This document shows, piece by piece, positions 23,378 to 35,371 of a DNA stretch of 64,000 nucleotides. The stretch is from Craterostigma plantagineum (Eukaryota > Streptophyta > Magnoliopsida > Lamiales > Linderniaceae). A model generated the notes under the pieces. It saw only the letters and a program-made list of their open reading frames with translations. It did not search any database and had not been told where the DNA came from. How positions within the stretch are numbered: the first letter of the stretch is position 1; each line of letters begins with the position of its first letter. Location: the NCBI GenBank assembly GCA_027422505.1, contig JAPQWV010000310.1, forward strand, positions 62,001-126,000, read 5' to 3'. The position numbers and the translations under genes are program-made.

Positions 23378-24973
23378 CTAAGCCTGATGATAGTGATGCA
23401 ACTTGTACAGCAAAACCCTCCCAGCAGCATTTCCAACAGCCATAAATCCTCCACGCGGGCTGAAATCCAAGCACCTCGGATACTCCATGGAATTCCTCGG
23501 CGGCCAGTTTGAGAAGACGGTCATCGAAGGAGCATGGATCAGCTTCGAAGCGTTCTTCTTCATGCAAGAGATTATGGCCAAGATCCTTGCATCGTGGTTG
23601 AACTTCATGAAGCTGACGCTTGTGGTAAGATTCTCAACTACTTTGAGTGGCTTCTTCTTACCGCCCAAGAACTCATCTCCGTCGTATATGTTAACTACCC
23701 CACTCTCAGACCCAACAGCAAAAAGATTCCCCAAGGGTGAGGTACAAATCGACATGCCATTGGTACAACCTTCGTCAACCCCTACGTGGAAGCACTTCCT
23801 TGTCCTCAAATCCCAGTGATAGATCTTTCCATCACCTCCAGTGCTTAGCATCTTTTGGGTATCGTTGGTGAAGGCAACTGATCTTACGGTTCCATTCATC
23901 TTTAGGGTACCGATTAGGTCCTTTGTCTTAGAAGAGACGAGCAAGATCGAGCCTTCGTTTCCTAGGAAAGCGATCATGTTAGAATCAGGGCTGACCTCGA
24001 AAGATTCCAAGCTCTTCTCTTCCCTGCCCGTCAGCGGTCCTATCCGATCCAGCCTTGTATTGACTAAGTCGCAGCAGTAAGCAAACTTCCTTCGCCCCGA
24101 GATAATGACTTGTGACCCGTCGGGCAAGAAAGAGGCCTTTCGAATGGGGCAATCGCTCAAGAATATGTTCTGTATCAGCACATTCTTCTTGCCGTCGATC
24201 TGAAAGAATCTCAAGGTTTTGTCCAAGCCACCAACGAGGAGGAGCTGAGAATTCTTATGAAACTGGACTGAGTTTACCACCCCATGAGAACGATCATTCA
24301 TGTTGACATCGACGAGCCTTGAGTATTCGAGGTTGCCCGATTGAAGTTTGACGCTGCTCTTTGAGACAAGGTTCTCATTCGTCCTAAGGATGTGATTTCC
24401 ATTTTCGGGATCCTCATAGCTGCTCTGTTTGTCTGAATCTTCGTGTCAGAAGTGGCTTCGAAGTCGAGTCGAGCCCAATCTGTCCCAGGATTCATCTTCA
24501 TGTGCTGAGCTCTCAGCCTCGCGTGGTACTCTGTGCCCAAAATTATGGTTTCGTCCTCTGACTTCCTCAGCTTCCTTAATCTTGGAACGTTTGCTATGTT
24601 GAAGAGTATTTCCCGTCTTCCTCATCGACCCATGCGGGTTTTCTTTGCTTTTCCTCGCTCTCTTCCACGGAATCAATGTCTTCTTCGTAAATAGGTGCCA
24701 AATTATTGCCAGACCTATCGGTGAAAAACAAGGCAGTATCGTCATCCTTGACTTCTTCGTCTTCTCCTTTGTTGACATTGTTAAACTCGACAGGGTTGTA
24801 ACGGAACCAAACAGAGAGTTTTCGAGCTCCTTCATTTCCTTCGCTTCCTCGTCATTCTCCGCTCGCACCCTTTTCTTCTTCTTCCTACGATCACTTTTCG
24901 CAACCATATCGCTATCTAGGGCGATTTCGTGACTCGCTTGTTTTCCCTTAGGATTATGAGAAATTGAACTCAT
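23378..24973 (-). pseudogene. UTP18: UTP18-like WD40 protein, copy B with three single-base deletions
   Basis: Same gene as 2195-3794. The start at 24973, basic N-terminal stretch and the 307 C-terminal residues (23378-24301) read the same as in copy A. Relative to A it has lost one base at about 24800 (in the segment following LFGS), one at about 24610 (a T run before CCCGTC) and one at about 24442 (between the TSDTED residues). Net length is 1596 instead of 1599 bases, yet the frame is wrong between the first and last deletions. In turn it lacks the extra base that breaks copy A near 3580. I saw no substitution between the two coding regions. Either a young pseudogene pair or consensus indel error. 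Confidence 0.85.
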
Positions 24974-25844
24974 CCTCTTCCCCGAGCTGTCAAACTGTTC
25001 CAAGGATCGACCAAATAATAAAATCCGTTGACAATCAAGAATTTCATCAACACAAAATCCCAAACATGGAGACATGAGATAATATTCAACAGCAAACATA
25101 TTGTTTGAACTTAAAACCTGATATCGACCCAATTACCACTTGAAATAATCTCCAATTAAATGAAGAACACATGCTCAGCGACGGAATCAGAGGGGGGTGA
25201 CGGCGCGCCCTACAAGACTGTTGGTCGCGTCGACATTGATTTTTCTGAGAAGATTCGGGTGGAGGAAGAAGATTAAAAATAAACCCTAAGTTGAGTGGGC
25301 TGAATATTTATTGGGTTTATTTTGAAAATATTATAATTATTACCTAGTCCAATTCCAATTAAATTACAAAAACCTATTAGTATTATAAATTTCAATTATT
25401 CTTAGAATCAGCTTTAAATTACCGAAATTAATTATAATTTAATAATAGTATTAAGCCAAATCTACAAATAAATTCATCCACCTCAAAATATCTATCAACT
25501 AAACTCTTCACTACCATTTATTTATCATCAGCCATTTCAATGATTTAATCAATACCTACCTACTGGACAATTTTACCCTTGTAAAATATAAACATTGCCA
25601 AAAAACATGTGGATTATAGTCACACCCCCTATCTCTTACCAACTTTTATCTTTTTTCTTATCTTTTTTATCCTCCACTAGCTGTTTATGATAGAAGAATG
25701 AGAAAGTGAGCAGATGAAAAATCTTCCAAGCCTATATTGCATGGCTTCTTTGACTTAAGCCGTGTCGTCGGTACAAGGTATGTTGTAAAATCTCGATCGA
25801 TTCGCTAATGGCCTGTTTTTGGATTTCGATTTAAAATCCGAATT
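24974..25844. other. UTP18 upstream region and AT-rich spacer (copy B)
   Basis: Counterpart of 3795-4665, with only scattered base differences. Nothing beyond the promoter motifs is recognisable. Confidence 0.5.
25281..25301. promoter_or_regulatory. Telo-box plus site II module upstream of UTP18 (copy B)
   Basis: AAACCCTAA at 25281-25289 and TGGGCT at 25296-25301, unchanged from copy A. Confidence 0.55.
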
Positions 25845-26708
25845 TGTTGGGAATATACCATCGAAATGCCATTCGAGGATGTAATGAATAGAGTATAGAC
25901 ATAAATGCGTTATTCACATTATATTATTTGAATATTGTATTCAAATATTTATTTACGGAATAAATGTTTTATTTGATTCTACAATTTATTCCTTTATAGG
26001 CATATTACTTACTTACCATTAGTTCTTGCTTGGCAATCGGTAAGACGGTAAATAAATAAAATCCAAATATAGCGAGTTTAGTCACCGACTCTCATGGGAT
26101 GAGAGAGGGGCACCAGTGAGCTTTTATTCTCGGATAATAAATCTATTCATAAGTATTAGACTTCAGTAGGGTGACTGAATATCGATCATGACTTATTTGT
26201 TGACTACTCCTAATGGTTGTGCCAACCATTTACTTGGAAAGTGGGAGGTCGTAATATTGATATAAGTTGAATCGGGGATTAACTTGTATTTGGATATGAC
26301 TCGTGAGCGACGATCACATAGCTAATTACTCGTTGAGTGTCAATGATCGATACATTGACTAAAGTAGTATACTTGGACCTTAGATCGAAGGGTCATCGAC
26401 AGGGTTGGCTTTGGGGTTCTGACTTGTCACTAGTTTGCTAGGCCAACTTTGTTCGAGGATGAATATGAGTCAGCGATGACACGTGGTCTTGACAACGAAG
26501 TGCAACTGCTGTGCTTTGACAGTCGTGGGGGATTCACAACCCTGCAGTAATAGAGGTATATGTCCTATGTATATTAGGGGACGCGAAATTACGGAATCTT
26601 TGCAAACAATAAAAACTAACTCACGTTGGACGTGTAGTGCAGTTTAGTGATTTCGTCATCACGAATTAATCATAGTGTCGGGTTACTGAGTTTGACATAA
26701 TCATGGCT
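25845..26708 (+). mobile_element. Copia-type LTR fragment 1 (copy B)
   Basis: Counterpart of 4666-5527, starting TGTTGGGAATATACC and replaced at 26709 by LTR fragment 2. Copy C begins inside this LTR, at the base matching 26081. Confidence 0.6.
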
Positions 26709-27745
26709 TGTTGAGGTTTATGCCCTAGATGCCGTACAGGGATTAGATGTACGAGGGCATTAGTGTAATTTTGTAGTGTTTAAGTTCTGTAATTAGATTA
26801 TTTGATAATGGAATTACTTTATTATTGTCGATTTTAGTTTTGATAATAATACAAAAGGCATATTATTACTTCGTCCAAATAAATTAACCTTGCAATCGAG
26901 TTATGAATTAATAAAACCCAATATTTACAGTTCAGTTAATGATTCTGTAGATACAGAGAGGGGGCACCAGTAATCTGAAATACTGTAATATTAAATTAAG
27001 TCCACAACTCTTAGTCTCTAGTAGGGTAACTGGATAGACAAGTATGACTTGATTGTCTGTGGGTACAATACGATTGTGCCAACCGTTCACTTGGGAAGTG
27101 GGGAACTCATGACATTGATAAAAGAAGAATTAGGGAAATGTCTGTATTTGGACACTGGCTCGTAATCAAACGATCAGACGCTGGGAAAGTCATTGATCGA
27201 TCGATTGGCTGTAGTAGTCTACGTGAACCTTAGACCGAAAGAGTTAATTCAGAGTTGGTCTTAAGGTCTTAATAGGTCACTAGTTTGCTAGGCCATAATT
27301 TCCAGGTGCATGGGTCTGCAACAAACTGCGGTCTTGACTTTTTGACGTGATTGCCGGTTATACCGTTGAGCGGGATTTATGGCTTCGATTAGATTCGAGG
27401 TTAACGCCCTATGGAGTTTCGATGTGCGAGAATCTACCTAAGTCACTGGTCAGAGCTCAGAACTGACTGACACGAACATCATAGTCAAGTTCTGTAAGTT
27501 CAATTACGCGTGACTTTCACTCGACCGGGAAAACATAAAGGGTTTATACTTAGGACCATAATCTATGGTCGATTCGTTAAGAATATGATATTGGTACTCA
27601 ACTCGGGATCGGTTCGGTACCACGAGGCTGGCTAGGTGAATACCGAACTCTTGGATTCCTCTCGGAGCCGATTGAGATGAACCCAGAGAGTCAGGCCTAA
27701 AAATGGCAACTGACATAATGTTAATATGAGAAGGAGCAGGCTGTA
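26709..27745 (+). mobile_element. Copia-type LTR fragment 2 (copy B)
   Basis: Counterpart of 5528-6565, opening TGTTGAGGTTTATGCCC and truncated at its 3' side. Confidence 0.65.
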
Positions 27746-30713
27746 TAACGACCCTAGCTCTCGCTACCTCGTCTAACGTTGACTTACATGACCGCGGTGT
27801 TGTAATTTGGAAGACATATGAAAGTGCGTATGAAATTTTTCCATTTATGTAATGGAACATCGTTTCTTTATATGACAAAAGAATGCTTCCAATTTCTATT
27901 TACATACAAAACCTTATTACACCGAAAGTGTACAAACTGCACAGTAAAAGGAACCTATGCGCCCGGCCTCACAGGTCGTCATCTATGCACACACTTCCAC
28001 CCCAAAAGTCGCTGGAAGCTTCAAAAGGTCGCCTTACCATCTAAGCGATCACGTACCGTGGTTGCGTGCACCTACAACACATAACGTGAGGGCGAGCGAT
28101 AGGCTCAGTAAGCAGGAAATTATACCGAAATGCACGTGTCGTAATTCGCAAAGACCTCTGCGTCGATGCTTTCCAGACTTCTCTTTTCCTCTTGTTCTCT
28201 CATTTCATATTGGGCCCTCGGCTTTTCGATCTAACTATGCCCCATACTCGAGCTCTTAATCCACTCGGGATGTACATATAGGTGACAATACACGAATTGA
28301 GAAGCAACTCTAGTTCGCAATTTGCCTTTCTTCTTTTGGCGCCTTTTCAATCCCAATGTGGTCCACATTGAGAGGCCATCGATGCCTTTTCTATCCCAAT
28401 GCTTTCCACATTGAGAGGCTAACCCGTGCACGCAAATTGCCTTTATTCCCCAGGGCACTTTTCAATCCCAAATGCGGCCTGTCACGCGGACACTCCACAC
28501 TGGTAGCCTACCACGAGGTTGCCAACGCCCGAGGTTCCCTCGGCGTTGCTTATTTCCTCGGGTCGCATCCACCAGGTCGCACCTCCCGCAGAGGGCATCA
28601 ACCCAACATTCATATAGTCGATGATGCATCAACGCCGCCATGTCACATGGGAGAGCCGTGACTCGACAGTGAGTCGACAATAAATGCCCATATCAGTAAA
28701 TATTCATCGCTCGTAGGCGATCTTGACTCATGCACGCTCTCCTGCCCTGACTTTTCACTAGGCGAGCATGCACGTGATCATGTTATGAATCATATGAACA
28801 TGCATGTCATGTCATCATGAGTGGAAATTAAATTATGTCACATAAACTTCACGTTCCTTTCGTAAACGCATATAGTCACATAATTCATGCACATAGAGTC
28901 ATGTGTTGTAGTTGAGGTGGAGTCTCCACTTACCTGTCGTCCGTAGATTAATTGCTACTGACCCGACGAATTTCCTAAGTCTCAACCATGAGCATAAAAT
29001 TACATTGTCAGCGAACTATACTAGATGCGTGAACTATACTAGATGCGTGAACTATACTAGATGCGTGAACTAATTTAAGTTCATGAATCGTGAAGTGTAA
29101 CTCGTGTGTTAATTTAACCTTTATACCTTGCGAACTACACTACCTAAGACTTGTGACTCGTGAATTTAAGCTAAACCCTCTTACTTTGCTAACCGCCTAA
29201 GGCTCGTGAAACACCATACTCTTCACCATTCGCGAAAGACCTACCATTCGTTAACTTCTCGATGCCTATCTCATTTATACCTAATTCGTGATTCTATGAA
29301 ATTCGTGAACTATTTTAAGCATACTTCGCGAACTCCCTTAAGGCCTCGCTTCAATTCGTGAAGGGACTTATTAGCTCGCCAACGTTGGCCTAGTTCGCGA
29401 ACTTATATAGTTCGCCAAGTTGATACACTCGTGAAACCTAATTCGTAAGGTGTCTGGCCTTACTTACAATTTACGAAGCCTACATCTCGTGTGACTTCCT
29501 ATGACTCGTGAAATCCCCGATTTCCTAATTGCGAACTTTTCTTAAATCCTTCGAGCCTTAGTTGGGTTCGTAACTTGCATGGAGTTCGCGAACTCGAGTT
29601 AAATTCGCCAAGTTTAGTTTCATGTTCCTATTTCGCGAATTAATGTACCCTACACATACAATTCGCGAACTCTATCTATCTCACAATTCGCGAAATTCAT
29701 CGCTTGAACCTTTTTCAAATTCGTGAAGTTTCAATTCGTCAAGTTCACTTAATGCATGATATTATTACTTTATTCCCTGAAGTTTAGCTCGCTAAATTAT
29801 ACAATTCGTGACACTATAGTTCGCCAAGTTCAAATTCGACAAGTTCGCGAAGTGTACCATTTACACTACTTAGGGTTCGCCAAGTTTTGCATAGTTCGCG
29901 AAGTCTAATGGGTTCGTGAACCTCATCTTCTCCCAATTTGCAAACTTTAAGGTTCGCATGCCCACTTCATATGCACGTAAATCCCTCTTGAATTCGTGAA
30001 GTTGCTCACAATTCGTGGCATCTCTCTCGGGTTCCTAAACTTCGCGAGCTTCCTCATGATTCGCAAGGCTCTTATTTCACGAACCTATTTCACCCAAGTG
30101 GCCTGAAGTCATTTCTAGTTCGTGACTTGCATGGATTCGCCAAGCTTCGGTTCGCGAAGTCTAATACCTCATACCTAATTCACAAAGCACGTTGATTTTC
30201 AAAGCTTAAGTTCACGAACCTAGGGGTCGCGAAGTCTACACTTCACGACCTCCCTCGCACCACAAACACCTTTTTGACCCGCGAAGTACTAGATTTTTCG
30301 ATCTAACTGTTCTCAAGAACACGTTGAAGACCCTAAGGACTTTAAAACCCTAAAATCTCAATATACGACTTTGTGCAAATTTCTAGGGTTCTAACCTTCT
30401 AGCCATGTAAGATTTCGAACTAATAACCTAAATTACAATCGAAAAAAACGTCAAAACAATAGCAAGAATTTCATACCTCCTCAAGTCAAAGTTTCGAACA
30501 CTCTTCCTTCTCTCTAATTCCACGAGTCTTGTGTGAGAAAATATCTTATGTAAATGTTTAAGTCATCAAAGGGTGTGGTTGACAGGGCTAGTGTAGGCGT
30601 GAGTTTGTGGCGACTCTACTTTTCTAACTAAGATTAGTGGCGGATTTCCGCAATGTAAGCCGCGGAAGGCCCGTCTAATTAAAACATTTTCCTAAAATAA
30701 TATACATTAATAT
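27746..30713 (-). mobile_element. Antisense gypsy-type LTR-like tract I (copy B)
   Basis: Counterpart of 6566-9530, with the 18-bp minisatellite at 29013-29066 (three units) and the TTCGCGAA word cluster near 29110-30290. It shares small variants with copy C against copy A, for example GGGTTCGCCAAG near 29874. Confidence 0.45.
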
Positions 30714-32264
30714 AAAAATCATTCTACAATGTTATCACTACACATGGGCCGATGCCCCAAATATCAAAAGAACAAAAATCCCTAACGCCGCTCCACAGGT
30801 CTTCATTCATGTACCGCTCTGCCCTCAAAAAAAGTCCGTGGAGCACCGCCACCAGCCGCCTCAGTCACGACGCGTATCAGCGTCGGACTCAGTACCTACA
30901 ACACGTAAACACTGGCGAATTGCCCAGTAGGTGAATACAATGCATGTATGCAAGTGTGCACTCAATCCCAACCCCAATATCTCATAACATGATATAATGC
31001 ACACTCTTTCTTTCCCACATTCCTATTTCACACAACACAGGGCCCTAGGTTAGGCTCACGCACGCAATGAATATCATGGGTGGTCACGTGATGACAACTG
31101 AATCCAATATCATGGGTGGTTAAATCCGTATCCATAAGTCATGGGCGATAAAGCCCATATCCATATATATATATATATATATCATGGGTGATAATACCCG
31201 TATCCCTTCTGGCGGTGTGCACTCGAACCGACCACGTCCGAGTAGACAGATCGATCACGTTTGTCTCCGCTAGGAATCCTGTGAGCCTAACCGGTCACAA
31301 ACATTCTCAATCTACCCCACGTAACAACATATCGAATCATCACCGTCTCAATACGGTGGGAATCATCTCTCAGCCTGACGTGATATGCCCGTGCCATGCA
31401 TATACAAGAATTCTCATAGAACATGATTTATATTAAACGTATGTAGAACAGGTAAAGCACATAGATCATGTAAGTCACGTAAGTCATCGAATCACATAAA
31501 GCACATAAATCACGTATGTGTTTACGCATTGTAGATGGATGATCCACCTACCTGTCCTCCCGCTAGAGTCAAATAGGAAATCTGTCGAAGCCCCTAACTG
31601 TCGATCCTCTGAATATAATAGTATTATTATTAGTATGTGTACTAACCCTAAAACTACATTGGTATAAAATAGTTATAGTAAAGTATTAGACTCGGGAGTC
31701 AACGGTCAACCCGTTAAAATAATTCACTCGATTTGTGGTTAAAATCGAGTCAACACCCGAAGTCAACGCCCGACATTGAAATACCCTAAATCGCCCGATT
31801 GTCACTATTGATATTTATTGAAAGTAAAGCTCGGCGATTTCCGCTTTCAGCTGAATGACAATTCGCCCGATTTGTGGTCAAAGATTGAGTCAATGCCCGA
31901 TTTCTAACTTAAATTCGCCCGAAATTGGAAATATTTAAACCACTTAAATCGCCCGATTTCACTTTGTGAAGTCGCCCGATTCCAAGATCGCCGAATGTTC
32001 AACTTCACAAATCGCCCGATTTGTCGCGCTCGCCCGATTTTAAAATCGCCGAGTGACACAAATCTCCCGATTATATCATATACTCAAATCGGTCGAAAAT
32101 CACATAATTCTCACCTAATCGACCGAATGCGATTATTTTAATATTCTAAGACTCAAAACACGTAAATCGCTCAGCACTTCACATGAAATGACATCGCCCG
32201 ATTTCTCCAAAATACTGTTTTTGTCAAAAACCCTTAAAACAACACCTTAATTAGATCAATTTAC
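30714..32264 (-). mobile_element. Antisense gypsy-type LTR-like tract II (copy B)
   Basis: Counterpart of 9531-11078, with the AT run near 31163-31182 and the ATCGCCCGAT cluster near 31780-32205. It abuts the protease remnant at 32265. Confidence 0.45.
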
Positions 32265-35200
32265 GATTATGAGGTGATTCTTGGGATGGCTGGCTATCGA
32301 AATATGGAGCTGTTATCGACTGCAATCGCAAGACAGTTACATTCAAAACATAAGAGAACGAGCCTTTTACTTTCGTGGGAACAATTAAGGAAAGAAATAT
32401 TTCTAAAATATCATCAATAAAAGCACAACGCTTGATCAAGGTGGGATGCGAAGGTTATCTAGTATTCACAGTGAAATCAGAGGAACGTTCATCTCTAAAA
32501 TTAGAAGATGTACCAGTGGTGCGAGATTTTCCTGATGTCTTTCCTAAAGAGTTACCAGGACTACCTCCATATCGAGAAATTGAATTTACGATTGACCTAA
32601 TACCAGGGTCTGCTCTAATCTCTAAAACTCCTTATCGATTAACACCGACTAAATTGAAAGAATTGAAAGAACAGTTGGACGATCTACTACAAAAGGGATT
32701 TATACAACCTAGTTCTTCTCCCAGTTCTGTTTATGCGAAAGAAGGATGGATCGATGCGACTATGTATCGATTACAGGGAGCTGAACAAGATAACAATAAA
32801 AAACAAATATTCACTACCAAGAATCGACGATTTATTTGATAAGTTACAAGGTGCGACGGTGTTTTCAAAAATAGATTTACGATCGGAGTATCATCAATTG
32901 AAGGTTCGAGAAGAAGACATCCCCAAGACAGCGTTCAGTACTAGATATGGACACTACGAATTCTTAGCTATGCCTTTTGGGATGACTAATGGCCAGCGGC
33001 ATTTATGGATTTTAAGAATCGGGTGTTCAAGAAATTCCTGGACAAGTTTGTCATTGTGTTCATTGATGACATCGAAAACGAAGGAAGAACACGAACAACA
33101 TTTGAAGACTGTTCTTGAAATATTACGGGAAAAAAATTATATGCTAACTTCAAGAAATGTGGGTTCTGATTGAGTCATGTGGCATTTCTAGGGCACATTG
33201 TTTCTGGAGAAGGAATTTCTGTGGATCCTAGCAAAATTGAAGCTATCAATAATTGGCCTCAACCAACCAATGTCACAGAAGTACGGAGTTTTCTTGGCTT
33301 AGCTGGATACTACAGGAAGTTCATCAAAGCTTTCTCCAAGATCGCCTCAACACTGACGAAACTGACAACGAATGTTCCATTTCATTGGAGCGAGGAGTGC
33401 GAGCAAACTTTTCAGGAATTGAAGAAGCGACTTACCATGGCCCCAGTTCTTACGATACCATCCAGGAACTGGAGGATTTTCGGTTTAGTGACGCATCAAA
33501 GAATGGACTAGGATATGTTTTAATGCAAAATGGGAACGTGGTTGCTACGCTTCTCGACAATTGAAAGAGTATGAAAAGAACTACCCGACTCATGACTTGG
33601 AACTAGCTGCGGTGGTTTTTGCTTTAAAAATTATGGAGGCATTATTTATATGGGGAGCAATGTGAAATTTTCACAGACCATAAGAGTCTAAAATATTCTT
33701 CACTCAGAAGGAATTAAATATGAGGCAACGACGGTGGCTAGAACTTGTCAAAGACTATGATTGTATAATCAGTTAGCATCCAAAGTGAATGTGGTGGCCG
33801 ATGCGTTGAGTCAAAAAGCTGTAAGTGCGGAGTTGCAACTTTTGGAAGTGAAGATAGTGCAATTGGGAGAAGTCGAAGCAAAGTTGGCAGCATTAACTTT
33901 ACAACCTACAATATTGGAACAAATGAAGACAGCGCAAAATGATGAGTTGTATCTGAAAATCAAAGACACACAGATGGAACAACCAACATCGGGTTCAAAA
34001 TCCAAGAAGATGGAGGTCTATATTACAAGGATGGGTTGTATATTCCAGATAATGCGGCAATTCAAAGAACTATAATGATGGAAGCGCACACCATAACTTA
34101 TTCGGTACATCCAAGAGCTACAAAAATGTATCGGGACTTACAAATAAACTATTGGTGGCCGGGAATGAAAAGAGGCATTGCGTTGTTCGTAAGTCAATCT
34201 TTGACATGTCAACAAATAAAGGCGGAGCATCAACGACCGACAGGGACATTACAGCCTTTGCCGATACCTAAATGAAAGTGGGATCATATCACGATGGATT
34301 TCGTCATTGGCCTACCAAAGACTGTAGAAGGCTATGATGCCATTTGGGTTATAGTCGATCGATTGACCAACAATTTCTACCCATAAGTTCGATATTTACC
34401 ATGAAGCGATATGCAGAACTATATATTCAGGAAATTGTTCGACTCCACGGGATTCCATTCTCGATTATCTCAGATCGAGACTCGTGGTTTTTATCTAAAT
34501 TCTGGATGAGTCTGCAGAAGGCGATGGGGACTAAGTTGTCTTTTAGTACTGCTTATCATTCCCAGACTGACGGGCAATCTGAACGAACTATCCAAACTTC
34601 GGAAGACATGTTAAGGGCATGTGTTATGGATTTTAAAGAGAATTGGAGCAAATATCTATCGTTGATCGAGTTCTCCTACAACAATAGTTATCATGCAACT
34701 ATCGAAATGGCTCCGTATGCAGCCTTGTATGGGCGCAAATTAGATCACCCATCCATTGGGATGAGGTCGGTGAACGAGCGATATTAGGTCCCGACCTAGT
34801 ACAGGAATGGCCAAAACCATAACCAAAATACGAGAAAGAATGCGAACGGCCCAAAGTCAACAAAAAAGTTACGCGGACCAAAGGCAAAGGCCGTTGGAAT
34901 TTCAAATAGATGAGTGGGTATTTTTGAAGGTATCTCCGATAAAAGGTGTAAAATGATTTGGACGGAAGTGCAAGTTGAGTCCAAGATACATTGGACCTTT
35001 CAGAATTAAAAGAGTTGGCGAGGTTGCTTATCAACTAGAATTACCAGCCTCACTGTCACAAGTGCACGACGTCTTTCATGTGTCGACATTGCGAAAGTAT
35101 GTTGCTGACCCAAATCATGTTTTGAGAAACGAATTTCTGTATCAGCAGCTCAAGCCAAATTTGAGTTACGAAGAGAAGCCAGTGGAAATTCTGATGTATG

Positions 35201-35352
35201 AAGTAAAGCGGCTTCGAAATAAGGAGATTCCATTAGTAAAAGTGTTGTGGCAGAATCAGTCAAAAGAAAACGCTACATGAGAACGAGAAGATGATATGAG
35301 GAATCGCTATCCTAAGTTGTTCCAACTAGAAAGATTTTGGAGGCGAAATCCT
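32265..35352 (+). pseudogene. Ty3/gypsy chromovirus pol: protease tail to chromodomain (copy B)
   Basis: This copy reaches the end of pol. Order: protease tail; RT ([38 protein letters not shown]); RNase H; integrase zinc-binding region (YWWPGMKR); integrase core ([38 protein letters not shown]); [28 protein letters not shown]; and a chromodomain-like end ([19 protein letters not shown]). That end is typical of Tekay-like chromoviruses. Lesions: about four codons missing straight after FIDDI, several frameshifts, and tryptophan codons turned to TGA before LSHVAFLGH (about 33167) and after KENAT (35278). Inactive. Confidence 0.88.
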
Positions 35353-35371
35353 TTTTAGAGGGGGGGGGGGG
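35353..35371 (+). other. Polypurine tract of the gypsy element (copy B)
   Basis: TTTTAGAG runs into twelve G residues directly before the LTR start at 35372, the normal place for a plus-strand primer. Copy C has ten G residues. Confidence 0.75.
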
